Assembly: GCA_964580155.1 (NCBI GenBank)
Contig: CAZOJP010000023.1
Span: forward strand, 1-34,081
Direction of reading: 5' to 3'
DNA: 34,081 bases
Source: Intestinibacillus sp964580155
GTDB lineage: Bacteria > Bacillota > Clostridia > Oscillospirales > Butyricicoccaceae
Below, piece after piece: positions 1 to 7,210 of the stretch; positions within the stretch are counted from its first letter, which is position 1; each line of letters starts with the position of its first letter. A model generated the notes under the pieces. The model did no database searches and was not told the origin of the DNA. It worked only from the letters and a program-made list of their open reading frames with translations. The translations under genes were made by a program, and so were the position numbers.

Positions 1-834
1 GGCAAGCTCGTGCTGCGCGGGTGCGACTTCGTTGTGCTTGGTCTTGGCGAGAATGCCGAGCTTCCACAGCTCCTCGTCCAGCTCCTTCATGTAAGCGGAG
101 ACGCGCGGCTTAATCGTGCCGAAATAGTGGTCATCCATCTCCTGTCCCTTGGGGCACATGGCACCGAACAGCGTGCGGCCGGTGTACAGCAGATCCTTAC
201 GGCCGTTATAATACTTCCTGTCGATGAGGAAATATTCCTGCTCCGGGCCCGCGGTGGTGTTGACGCGCTTAGCTTCCGTGTTGCCAAACAGACGGAGGAT
301 GCGCATCGCCTGTTTGCTGATTGCGTCCATCGAGCGCAGCAGCGGTGTTTTCTTGTCGAGCACCTCGCCCGAGTAGGACAGGAACGCGGTCGGGATGCAC
401 AGCGTGCCATCCTTGATGAACGCATAGCTCGTCGGATCCCACGCGGTGTAGCCGCGCGCTTCAAAGGTTGCGCGCAGACCGCCGGATGGGAAGGAGGAGG
501 CATCGGGTTCACCCTTAATAAGCTCTTTGCCGGAAAACTCCATGATGACGTTACCGCCCTCGGTCGGGGAGATAAAGGAGTCGTGCTTTTCCGCGGTGAT
601 GCCGGTCATCGGCTGGAACCAGTGGGTGTAGTGGGTCGCGCCCTTGGACACCGCCCAGTCTTTCATCGCGTTGGCGACGATGTTGGCAACAGCGGAGTCG
701 AGCACCTTGCTCTCGATGATGGTCTTCTTCAGCGCCTTGTAAACGTCCTTGGGCAGACGCTCCTTCATGACATTCTCGTTGAATACCATGCTGCCGAAGA
801 TTTCCGGAATACTGCCGTGTGTTGATTCGCTCAT
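1..834 (-). CDS. glnN: Glutamine synthetase type III, N-terminal part (cut by window edge)
   Basis: Reading leftwards from the ATG at 834-832 gives 278 codons with no stop before the window edge; type III enzymes run to about 700 residues, so well over half is missing. The start fits: MSESTHGSIPEIFGSMVFNE follows an AGGAGGC site (843-849) by 8 bases. The visible end, at codons 263-278, carries the family signature KTKHNEVAPAQHE. Earlier stretches such as THWFQPMTG and the GPEQEYFLID run belong to the catalytic domain. The family makes glutamine from glutamate, ammonia and ATP as a large cytoplasmic oligomer, distinct in sequence from type I GlnA. It is transcribed alone, divergently from dapF, behind a leader with a terminator-like hairpin, so it is probably controlled by nitrogen status through attenuation (inference). 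Confidence 0.93.
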   Translation of the reverse strand, partial: MSESTHGSIPEIFGSMVFNENVMKERLPKDVYKALKKTIIESKVLDSAVANIVANAMKDWAVSKGATHYTHWFQPMTGITAEKHDSFISPTEGGNVIMEFSGKELIKGEPDASSFPSGGLRATFEARGYTAWDPTSYAFIKDGTLCIPTAFLSYSGEVLDKKTPLLRSMDAISKQAMRILRLFGNTEAKRVNTTAGPEQEYFLIDRKYYNGRKDLLYTGRTLFGAMCPKGQEMDDHYFGTIKPRVSAYMKELDEELWKLGILAKTKHNEVAPAQHELA

Positions 835-875
835 TATGATATGCCTCCTAAGAAATTTAGGTTTATCCTTATCAA

Positions 876-923
876 AAGCTCTTAAAATAAAAATGGCGCC
901 GCAGGCTTTCCGCCTACAGCGCC
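876..923 (-). terminator. Intrinsic terminator in the glnN leader (attenuator)
   Basis: On the minus strand a perfect 12-bp stem (923-912 with 906-895, counting G-U pairs) closes a GGAAA loop and is followed directly by the A/T-rich run ATTTTTATTTT. It sits between the promoter and the ribosome site of glnN, so it would stop most transcripts before the gene unless an alternative fold forms. Its upstream arm overlaps the hairpin at 916-931, making the two mutually exclusive. Confidence 0.75.
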
Positions 924-931
924 CTTGCTGT
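916..931 (-). promoter_or_regulatory. Candidate antiterminator hairpin with ANTAR-type hexaloop
   Basis: The minus strand reads ACAGC-AAGGGC-GCTGT: a 5-bp stem around a six-base loop with A at loop position 1 and G at position 4. These are the two loop bases conserved in RNA targets of ANTAR antiterminator proteins. Forming this hairpin uses eight bases of the upstream arm of the terminator. Canonical ANTAR targets have a second hexaloop hairpin; here the next hairpin has a five-base loop, so the match is partial. Confidence 0.45.
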
Positions 932-942
932 CTGTACTGTAA

Positions 943-971
943 ATTATAGTGTTCTCCGCCCGCTTTGTCAA
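943..971 (-). promoter_or_regulatory. Consensus sigma-A promoter of glnN
   Basis: On the minus strand TTGACA (971-966) and TATAAT (948-943) are separated by exactly 17 bases. Transcription would start near 936, placing the attenuator hairpins within the first 45 bases of RNA. A perfect consensus promoter fits a gene whose control lies after initiation. Confidence 0.9.
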
Positions 972-1293
972 CCCAAAAACGCACGTATTTCGTCAGAAAG
1001 TTTATGTTTATCGTTTATAGTGCGTTTTTTGGCAAAGGAACCGGCGATTTCTATGCAAAATGCAGAAATCTCAAAAGCCACTTTTTATGTTCTGATTCTT
1101 TTTCCCTGCTTGCATTAAAATGAACGCAGGATCACAGCGGCACCGCAGCGTTTTGCGCGGTGTGCGGCGCGGCACAAGCATCTTTTCCAGCCGCTTTTTC
1201 CTTGCACGGGACTCGCAGCACAGTACCGCCCGGCCTGTGTAAAAAATAAGACAAAAAAGCCCTGTATTTTCTCCTAGCCATGTGCAAAATAGC
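972..1293. other. Intergenic stretch with no supported gene
   Basis: This A/T-richer spacer lies between the divergent glnN and dapF promoters. A 74-codon open frame on the minus strand (1295-1071) has no ribosome site, and its protein, rich in Arg, Lys and Cys, resembles no family I know. I see no convincing repeat, RNA or operator. Confidence 0.5.
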
Positions 1294-1324
1294 ATGACAA
1301 ATTTTGCGCTAAATATGGTATACT
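1294..1324 (+). promoter_or_regulatory. Probable dapF-pyrG-dapL promoter (extended -10)
   Basis: TATACT at 1319-1324 is preceded by TGG, giving an extended -10 element. The best -35 is ATGACA at 1294-1299 with a long 19-base gap. The roughly 85-base leader contains two small hairpins (1341-1346 with 1358-1363, and 1370-1374 with 1385-1389) but no T-run and no riboswitch I recognise. Confidence 0.6.
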
Positions 1325-1414
1325 GATGGTGTATGAGTTTTGCCCGAAGATAGAGAACGGGCAGACATGTGCCATTTGGGTTTTTGGCAACATAAAAGAA
1401 GGAGTGGACGGACT

Positions 1415-2260
1415 TTGAAATTGCCCTTCACAAAAATGCATGGCTGCGGCAACGACTATATCTATTTTAACTGCTTTGCGCACGACGTACCGGATCCCGA
1501 GGAGCTGAGCATCCGGCTGTCGGATCACCACTTCGGCATCGGCGGCGACGGCCTCATCCTCATCTGCCCTTCCGGCACCGCAGACGCGCGCATGCGCATG
1601 TTCAATGCCGACGGCAGCGAGGGCAAGATGTGCGGCAACGGCATCCGCTGTGTCGGCAAATATCTCTACGACAACGGCATGGTCGACGGCCGCGAGCACA
1701 TCACCGTCGAAACGCTGTCCGGCATCAAGGCACTGACGCTTTTTCCGGAAAACGGCGTAATCGAGACCGTGCGCGTCGACATGGGGCCCGCGCGGCTCGC
1801 ACCGCAGGACATCCCGGCCTATCTCGACGGCAGCCGCGTGGTCGGTGTGCCGCTCGTGGTGGACGAGCGTGTGTATCACATCACCTGCGTGTCCATGGGC
1901 AACCCACACTGCGTGATTTTCTGCAAGGAGGATGTCGACCTGCTCGACCTCGAGCATCTCGGCCCGAAGTTCGAGCACAATCCGCTCTTCCCCGAACGCA
2001 TCAACACCGAATTTGTCAACGTGCTGGGTGCGTCCGAGCTGAAAATGCGCGTATGGGAGCGCGGCAGCGGCGAGACCTGGGCATGCGGCACGGGCGCGTG
2101 CGCATCGGGTGTTGCGGCCTGCCTGAACGGCCTGTGCGAAAAGGATCAGGACATCACCATCCATCTGCGCGGCGGCGATCTCGTTGTCAACTACACAGAC
2201 GAGACCGTTTGGATGACCGGCAGCGCAACCAAAGTATTTGAGGGGGTTATTGAAATATGA
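1415..2260 (+). CDS. dapF: Diaminopimelate epimerase
   Basis: DapF interconverts LL- and meso-diaminopimelate in the cytoplasm, feeding peptidoglycan and lysine. I place the start at TTG 1415: AAGGAG at 1399-1404 lies 10 bases upstream and the protein then opens MKLPFTKMHGCGNDY, the usual family start, whereas extending to 1340 adds unrelated residues. The product is 281 residues, normal for the family. Both catalytic cysteines are present: Cys73 in MCGNGIRC and Cys224 in TWACGTGACASG. The TGA overlaps the ATG of pyrG by four bases, implying translational coupling. DapL two genes downstream makes LL-diaminopimelate, the substrate here, so the operon holds consecutive enzymes of one pathway. 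Confidence 0.96.
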   Translation: MKLPFTKMHGCGNDYIYFNCFAHDVPDPEELSIRLSDHHFGIGGDGLILICPSGTADARMRMFNADGSEGKMCGNGIRCVGKYLYDNGMVDGREHITVETLSGIKALTLFPENGVIETVRVDMGPARLAPQDIPAYLDGSRVVGVPLVVDERVYHITCVSMGNPHCVIFCKEDVDLLDLEHLGPKFEHNPLFPERINTEFVNVLGASELKMRVWERGSGETWACGTGACASGVAACLNGLCEKDQDITIHLRGGDLVVNYTDETVWMTGSATKVFEGVIEI

Positions 2261-3864
2261 CAAAGTATATTTTCGTGACCGGCGGCGTGGTCTCCGGTCT
2301 TGGTAAGGGCATCACGGCGGCATCACTCGGCAGACTGCTCAAGAGCCGCGGACTCAAGGTTGCGGCGCAAAAGCTCGATCCGTACATCAACGTGGATCCC
2401 GGCACGATGAGCCCGTTCCAGCACGGCGAGGTGTTCGTCACCGAGGACGGCGCGGAAACCGACCTCGACCTCGGTCACTACGAGCGCTTCATCGACGAAG
2501 ATCTCAACAAGTTCTCCAACCTCACGACCGGCAAGGTCTACTGGAACGTGCTCAACAAGGAGCGCGCGGGCGAGTATCTCGGTGAAACCGTGCAGGTCAT
2601 CCCGCACATCACAAACGAGATTAAGTCCTTCATCTACTCGGTCGGACAGAAAACGCAGGCGGACATCGTCATCACCGAAATCGGCGGCACCACGGGCGAC
2701 ATCGAGTCGCAGCCCTTCCTCGAGGCGATCCGTCAGGTCGCGTCCGAAGTCGGCCGCCGCAACTGCCTGTTCCTGCACGTCACGCTTGTGCCGTTCATCT
2801 CGGGTTCGGATGAGCCCAAGTCCAAACCCACCCAGCACTCGGTCAAGGAGCTGCGCGGATTGGGCATCCAGCCGGACATCATCGTCGCGCGCGTCGATCG
2901 CCCGCTGGACGAGGACATCAAGCGCAAAATTTCGCTCTTTTGCAACGTCGCACCCGACTGCGTCATCGAAAACCGCACGCTTCCCGTGCTCTATCAGGCG
3001 CCGCCCATGCTTGAAGAAAGCCATCTGTCTGACATCGTGTGCCGCGAGCTGTCCATCAGCGCGACCAAGGGCGATATGTCGGGCTGGCACGAAATGCTCG
3101 ACCGCATCGCAAGCCGCAAGGGCCGCGTCAAGATTGCGCTCGTCGGCAAATATGTCAAGCTGCACGACGCGTACCTGTCCGTTGCGGAGGCATTGCAGCA
3201 CGGCGGCTACGAAAACGGTGTGTTCGTCGACATCGACTGGGTCGATTCCGAGGAAATCAACGAAGCGACCGCGGACAAGCTGCTGTCCGACTGCGACGGC
3301 ATCATCCTGCCGGGTGGCTTTGGCGAGCGCGGCATCGAGGGCATGGTCTACACCGCAAACTATGCGCGCGTCCGCCGCATTCCCTTTTTCGGCATCTGCC
3401 TCGGCATGCAGATTGCAGTCATGAGCTTTGCGCGCAATGTCATGGGCTTTGCCGACGCAAACTCCAGCGAATTTGATGCCGACTGCGAGCACGCGGTCAT
3501 CGATCTCATGGAGAGTCAGCAGGGTGTTGCTAAAAAGGGCGGCACCATGCGTCTGGGCACCTATCCGTGCAAAATCCGCCCGGGCACGCAAATGGCGGCA
3601 GCGTACGAAACCGAGCTCATCTCCGAGCGCCATCGCCACCGCTACGAATTCAATAACCGCTTCCGCGAGGATATCGAAAAAGCCGGCATGGTGATTTCGG
3701 GCACCTCGCCCTCCGGTGAGCTGGTTGAAACCGTCGAGATCCCCGGCAACGACTTCTACGTCGGTGTGCAGTATCATCCCGAATTCAAGTCCCGTCCCAA
3801 CCGCGCGCATCCGCTGTTCAAGGCGTTTATCGGGGCTGCTATGAAAAGGAGCAATCACGAATGA
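2257..3864 (+). CDS. pyrG: CTP synthase (glutamine-hydrolysing)
   Basis: PyrG aminates UTP to CTP using ATP and ammonia from glutamine; it acts as a cytoplasmic tetramer and is allosterically activated by GTP. The 535 residues match the usual length. The N-terminal synthase domain shows the P-loop-like GGVVSGLGKG at 9-18 and EIGGTTGDIES; the C-terminal class I amidotransferase domain has the nucleophile Cys381 in GICLGMQ and the His507/Glu509 pair in YHPE, with GGFGERG before them. It overlaps dapF at the front and dapL at the back by ATGA in both cases. Placing CTP synthase between two diaminopimelate genes is unusual; shared demand from growth and envelope synthesis is a plausible reason but only inferred. 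Confidence 0.98.
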   Translation: MTKYIFVTGGVVSGLGKGITAASLGRLLKSRGLKVAAQKLDPYINVDPGTMSPFQHGEVFVTEDGAETDLDLGHYERFIDEDLNKFSNLTTGKVYWNVLNKERAGEYLGETVQVIPHITNEIKSFIYSVGQKTQADIVITEIGGTTGDIESQPFLEAIRQVASEVGRRNCLFLHVTLVPFISGSDEPKSKPTQHSVKELRGLGIQPDIIVARVDRPLDEDIKRKISLFCNVAPDCVIENRTLPVLYQAPPMLEESHLSDIVCRELSISATKGDMSGWHEMLDRIASRKGRVKIALVGKYVKLHDAYLSVAEALQHGGYENGVFVDIDWVDSEEINEATADKLLSDCDGIILPGGFGERGIEGMVYTANYARVRRIPFFGICLGMQIAVMSFARNVMGFADANSSEFDADCEHAVIDLMESQQGVAKKGGTMRLGTYPCKIRPGTQMAAAYETELISERHRHRYEFNNRFREDIEKAGMVISGTSPSGELVETVEIPGNDFYVGVQYHPEFKSRPNRAHPLFKAFIGAAMKRSNHE

Positions 3865-5042
3865 ACCTCAACAAGAACTTTCAGAATATCGCGGACAGCT
3901 ACCTGTTTTCGACCATCTCGCACAAGGTCGCCGCGTTTGGTGAAGCCCATCCGGACGCGCCGATCATCCGTCTGGGCATCGGCGATGTGACGCTGCCGCT
4001 TGCACCGGCCGTCATCGAAGCCATGCAGCAGGCGCTGTACGAAATGAGCGTGCAGCAGAGCTTCAAGGGCTATGGCCCGGAGCAGGGCTATCTGTTCCTC
4101 AAGGAGGCCATTCACAACTACTATGGCGAGCGCAAGATCTGCCTCAATATCGACGAGGTATTCATCTCCGACGGCTCGAAGAGCGATATCGGCAACATTT
4201 TAGATCTGTTTTCGGTCGACAACACCGTGCTTGTGCCCGATCCGGTCTATCCGGTCTATGTGGACACCAACACCATGGCCGGCCGCAAGATTGTGTTCAT
4301 GGACGCGAACGTGGAAAACGGCTTCCTGCCGCTGCCCGATCCGTCGGTTCATGCAGACATCATCTATCTGTGCTCCCCGAACAACCCGACCGGCGCGGTC
4401 TATGACCGTGCAGGGCTCAAGGCATGGGTGGACTATGCAAACGAAAACCATGCGGTCATCCTGTTTGACGCGGCATATGAGTGCTTCATTGAAGACGAAA
4501 CCCTGCCCCGCTCGATTTATGAAATCGAGGGCGCGCAGACCTGCGCAATTGAGTTCTGCTCGTTCTCCAAGATGGCAGGCTTCACGGGCACGCGCTGCGG
4601 CTGGACGATTGTTCCGCTTGCGCTCCAAAACGAGGGCATGAGCCTGAACAAGATGTGGCTGCGCCGCCAGACGACCAAATTCAACGGCGTGCCCTATGTT
4701 GTGCAAAAGGGCGCGGCGGCGGTGTTCAGCGCACAGGGTCAGCAGCAGATCGCGGAAAACCTCGCCTACTACAAGGAAAACGCACAGGTGCTCGCGCGCA
4801 CGCTTGACGAGCTGGGTATCTGGTACACCGGCGGCAAAAACTCTCCGTATCTGTGGCTCCGCTGCCCGAACGATATGGACAGCTGGGACTTCTTCGACTT
4901 CCTGCTGGAAAAGGCCAATGTGGTCGGCACGCCGGGCGCAGGCTTCGGCAAGAACGGCGAAAAGTTCTTCCGTTTGACCGCATTCGGCGACAAGGCCGCA
5001 ACGCGCGAGGCTGCAGGCCGTCTCAAAAAACTGCTTGGTTGA
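3861..5042 (+). CDS. dapL: LL-diaminopimelate aminotransferase
   Basis: DapL is a PLP enzyme that converts tetrahydrodipicolinate directly to LL-diaminopimelate with glutamate, bypassing the acylated DapD/C/E route. The 393-residue protein is a fold-type I aminotransferase: SPNNPTGAV binds the cofactor region, DAAYECFI follows, and SFSKMAGFTGTRCGW contains the Schiff-base lysine, Lys237. The segment RRQTTKFNGVPYVVQKGA is characteristic of DapL rather than aspartate aminotransferases. The ATG overlaps the pyrG stop by ATGA. It is the last gene before a hairpin terminator. Together with dapF this supplies meso-diaminopimelate, suggesting a peptidoglycan with that cross-link residue. Confidence 0.93.
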   Translation: MNLNKNFQNIADSYLFSTISHKVAAFGEAHPDAPIIRLGIGDVTLPLAPAVIEAMQQALYEMSVQQSFKGYGPEQGYLFLKEAIHNYYGERKICLNIDEVFISDGSKSDIGNILDLFSVDNTVLVPDPVYPVYVDTNTMAGRKIVFMDANVENGFLPLPDPSVHADIIYLCSPNNPTGAVYDRAGLKAWVDYANENHAVILFDAAYECFIEDETLPRSIYEIEGAQTCAIEFCSFSKMAGFTGTRCGWTIVPLALQNEGMSLNKMWLRRQTTKFNGVPYVVQKGAAAVFSAQGQQQIAENLAYYKENAQVLARTLDELGIWYTGGKNSPYLWLRCPNDMDSWDFFDFLLEKANVVGTPGAGFGKNGEKFFRLTAFGDKAATREAAGRLKKLLG

Positions 5043-5054
5043 GCATCTATTTGG

Positions 5055-5089
5055 CAAAGCCGGTTCCAACTGGAACCGGCTTGCTCTTT
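5055..5089 (+). terminator. Terminator after dapL
   Basis: An 11-bp perfect stem (5057-5067 with 5072-5082) closes an AACT loop and is followed by a short pyrimidine run, GCTCTTTCC. The T-run is weak but the stem is strong and the position fits. Confidence 0.7.
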
Positions 5090-5134
5090 CCATATGCTGA
5101 AAATGCAACAAAATCGTTATATTTCCGCGATTCC

Positions 5135-5163
5135 TTGCACTTTTACCGCAATCGCTTTATAAT
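5135..5163 (+). promoter_or_regulatory. Sigma-A promoter of the apbE operon
   Basis: TTGCAC (5135-5140) and TATAAT (5158-5163) are 17 bases apart. Transcription should begin near 5170, leaving a leader of about 79 bases before apbE. Confidence 0.85.
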
Positions 5164-5180
5164 ATTGTAGGGTTTTAGTG

Positions 5181-5229
5181 TGGCACCGCTTCAGGCGGAA
5201 GCTGTGTTTTATGCGGTGCTGCCTGAAGC
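5181..5229 (+). promoter_or_regulatory. Structured apbE leader with two competing stems
   Basis: GCACCGC (5183-5189) can pair with GCGGTGC (5213-5219), while GCTTCAGGC (5188-5196) can pair with GCCTGAAGC (5221-5229). The two upstream arms overlap by two bases and the pairings cross, so they are best read as alternative folds. A small local stem, GCTTC (5188-5192) with GAAGC (5199-5202 region), is also possible. No known riboswitch class fits. Confidence 0.45.
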
Positions 5230-5248
5230 AAGAAACGGAGAATCACAA

Positions 5249-6241
5249 ATGAAGCGAACCAGACTGGCGGCAGCGCTCTTGCCGCTGCTTTTTCTCAGCG
5301 CATGCGGAGCACAGACGAGCGAAAAAGATCTTTTCGCAATGAATACCGCCATGCAGCTCAAAATCATCGGCGCAAAAGCCGAGGAGCTTGCCATTTCCTG
5401 CGAGCAATATATCAATTCCCTCGATGCGCTGCTGTCGCGCACGAATGCGCAAAGTGTCCTGTGGAAGCTCAATCACGGGGAGCCGGCAGAGACGGACACC
5501 CTCTATCCCTATGTGGCCAAGGCATGCGAAATGGCGAAGACGACGGGCGGCGCCTATGACCCGACCGTCGCGCCGCTCACCGATTTGTGGGGCATCGGCA
5601 CGGACCGTGCGCACGTGCCCGCGCAAAGCGAGATTGACGCGGCACTTGCCAAAACCGGACTGGATCGCGTAACGCTGGAGGATTCGTCAAAGCGCATCAC
5701 ACTTGCCGCGGGCACGGAGCTCGACCTCGGCGGTATCGCGAAGGGGCAGGCGGCCGACCGGTGCGCTGCCATCGTGCGCGAGGGCGGCGCCAGCGGTCTG
5801 CTCGCGCTCGGCGGCAACATCTATGCGGTCGGCACGAATCAGGGCAAGCCGTGGAAAATCGGCATCGCCGATCCCGATAACAGCGCGGCTTATGTCGCGA
5901 CCGTGGAGCTGACCGACCTTTCCGCGGTCACAACGGGCGATTATGAGCGCTACTTCGAGCAAAACGGTGTGCGCTACCACCATGTATTCGACCCCGCGAC
6001 CGGCTATCCCGCACAAACCGATGTGCGCAGCGTGACCATTCTGGGCACGGTTTCCGCGGAGTGTGACGCGTATTCAACCGCCCTGTTCGTCATGGGACGC
6101 GAAAAGGGTCTGGAGTTTAGCAACGCGCACGATATCGCCTCGATTTTCATCACGAAGGATCGGAAGATTTATACAAGCGACCTCGTCGCGTCGCTCACCG
6201 AGCTGCGCATCACCGGAGAGGGCTACCGCTATGCGCAGTAG
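5249..6241 (+). CDS. apbE: FAD:protein FMN transferase, lipoprotein (ApbE family)
   Basis: ApbE transfers FMN from FAD onto a threonine of target proteins outside the membrane. The start at ATG 5249 gives a lipoprotein signal: a basic MKRTR, a hydrophobic stretch and the lipobox LSAC with Cys19; an upstream in-frame GTG at 5180 would bury this signal and lies inside the structured leader. The 330-residue mature family is recognised by DPTVAPLTDLWG, DLGGIAKG, ALGGNIYAVG and the C-terminal DAYSTALFVMG, where the aspartate helps bind magnesium. The stop overlaps the next gene by 11 bases. Its acceptor protein is not identified in the window. Followed by a NusG domain II protein and a Gx transporter, it probably belongs to a membrane redox module. 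Confidence 0.92.
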   Translation: MKRTRLAAALLPLLFLSACGAQTSEKDLFAMNTAMQLKIIGAKAEELAISCEQYINSLDALLSRTNAQSVLWKLNHGEPAETDTLYPYVAKACEMAKTTGGAYDPTVAPLTDLWGIGTDRAHVPAQSEIDAALAKTGLDRVTLEDSSKRITLAAGTELDLGGIAKGQAADRCAAIVREGGASGLLALGGNIYAVGTNQGKPWKIGIADPDNSAAYVATVELTDLSAVTTGDYERYFEQNGVRYHHVFDPATGYPAQTDVRSVTILGTVSAECDAYSTALFVMGREKGLEFSNAHDIASIFITKDRKIYTSDLVASLTELRITGEGYRYAQ

Positions 6242-6626
6242 GGTGCTGCGCGTGGGTGATGGCGTGATTATCGCGCTCGTGCTGCTGCTCGCGGGCGCAG
6301 TCGCCGCGCCGTTCGTGCGCGCGCCGTCGCAAGCGCTCTACTGCGATATCAGCCGCAACGGCACGCGCGTGCAGCGTCTTCGGCTTGCGGCCGGCTATAC
6401 CGATCTCATCCGCGTGGAGGGCGATCGGGGCGACCTGCTCGTGCAGATTGACGGAGAGCGTGTCGCCATTATGGAGGCGGATTGCCCCGATCAGGTGTGC
6501 GTGCGCACCGGATGGCTGACGCGTGCCGGTCAGAGCGCGGTCTGTCTGCCCAACCGCGTCATCGTCAAGCTGACCGGCGCGGCGGACGAGGACGACGTTG
6601 ACGCAATTGTCGGCAGCGTGGGCTGA
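6231..6626 (+). CDS. NusG domain II-containing membrane-anchored protein (EetA-like)
   Basis: This 131-residue protein begins at ATG 6231 inside the end of apbE, so the two are translationally coupled. It has one N-terminal membrane segment (about residues 11-26) and a compact extracytoplasmic domain. The domain shows the family pattern: ADCPDQVCVRTGWL, then SAVCLPNRVIVKL, with three cysteines. The family shares the fold of NusG domain II but has no known role in transcription. In flavin-based electron transfer loci of Listeria and relatives, a protein of this type (EetA) is found with ApbE-type FmnB; that link is my recollection of the family and the function here is inferred. Confidence 0.85.
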   Translation: MRSRVLRVGDGVIIALVLLLAGAVAAPFVRAPSQALYCDISRNGTRVQRLRLAAGYTDLIRVEGDRGDLLVQIDGERVAIMEADCPDQVCVRTGWLTRAGQSAVCLPNRVIVKLTGAADEDDVDAIVGSVG

Positions 6627-6635
6627 GGAGGGTGC

Positions 6636-7160
6636 ATGAAAACCAAACGTTTGACCCTGTGCGCGCTGCTGACCGCGCTCGCGCTTGTGCTTTCCATCGT
6701 GGAAAAATGGATTCCGCTCGGTCTGCTCGTGCCCGTTCCCGGCATTAAGCTCGGGCTTGCGAATGTTGTCACGATGTTTGCTCTGACAACGCTGCGAAAA
6801 CGCGAAGCCGCCGCCATCTTGCTGTGCCGCGTGACGCTTGCCTCGCTGTTTGCGGGCAGCGTGACCGGCTTTCTGTTCGGCCTGCTCGGCGGCACGTTTG
6901 CACTCGTCACGATGGCGCTGCTGCTGCGCCGCGAGGGACGCTGGTTCTCCCTGCTGGGCATCAGCGTGGCAGGTGCCGCCGCGCACAATATCGGGCAAAT
7001 CTGCGCGGCGATGCTGTGGCTCGGCACGGCCGATGTGCTCGGCTATCTGCCGCTGCTGCTCGTGTCGTCCATCCCGATGGGACTGCTCACCGGAACCGTG
7101 TGCCGCAGCGTGCTCTGTCACTTAAATAAAATTCAATTTTTGCAGCAGAATGCGGCATAA
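6636..7160 (+). CDS. Gx transporter family / Hpre_diP_synt_I membrane protein (EetB-like)
   Basis: A 174-residue integral membrane protein with about five hydrophobic segments and no large soluble part. The motif PGIKLGLANVVTM near residues 35-47 is diagnostic of the family named heptaprenyl diphosphate synthase component I, now often called Gx transporter. It resembles S-components of ECF vitamin transporters, so it may move a small molecule such as a flavin or quinone precursor, but the substrate is unknown. GAGGAGGG lies 5 bases upstream of ATG 6636, and only nine bases separate it from the previous gene. With apbE and the NusG domain II gene it forms a three-gene unit seen in many anaerobic Clostridia. 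Confidence 0.85.
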   Translation: MKTKRLTLCALLTALALVLSIVEKWIPLGLLVPVPGIKLGLANVVTMFALTTLRKREAAAILLCRVTLASLFAGSVTGFLFGLLGGTFALVTMALLLRREGRWFSLLGISVAGAAAHNIGQICAAMLWLGTADVLGYLPLLLVSSIPMGLLTGTVCRSVLCHLNKIQFLQQNAA

Positions 7161-7167
7161 AACGCCG

Positions 7168-7204
7168 ACCTCCTTGTCATACTAAGCACAAATTACAAGG
7201 AGGT
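7168..7204 (+). promoter_or_regulatory. Hairpin sequestering the ribosome site of the small lipoprotein
   Basis: ACCTCCTTGT (7168-7177) is the exact reverse complement of ACAAGGAGGT (7195-7204), which contains the whole Shine-Dalgarno sequence of the next gene. The loop is 17 bases. No T-run follows, so this is not a terminator; folding would block ribosome binding. Confidence 0.65.
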
Positions 7205-7210
7205 AAGGTC

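Noticed and set aside
1071..1295. 74-codon minus-strand frame in the glnN-dapF spacer
   Set aside because: No Shine-Dalgarno sequence, unusual residue content and it crosses the dapF promoter; no evidence of coding.
2323..3858. Long minus-strand open frame of 511 codons opposite pyrG
   Set aside because: It is a shadow of the pyrG frame caused by GC-rich codon use; there is no ribosome site and the protein resembles no family.
5183..5229. Pseudoknot in the apbE leader
   Set aside because: The loop lengths (0 and 1 bases beside 7-bp stems) are too short for an H-type pseudoknot; alternative folds are more likely.
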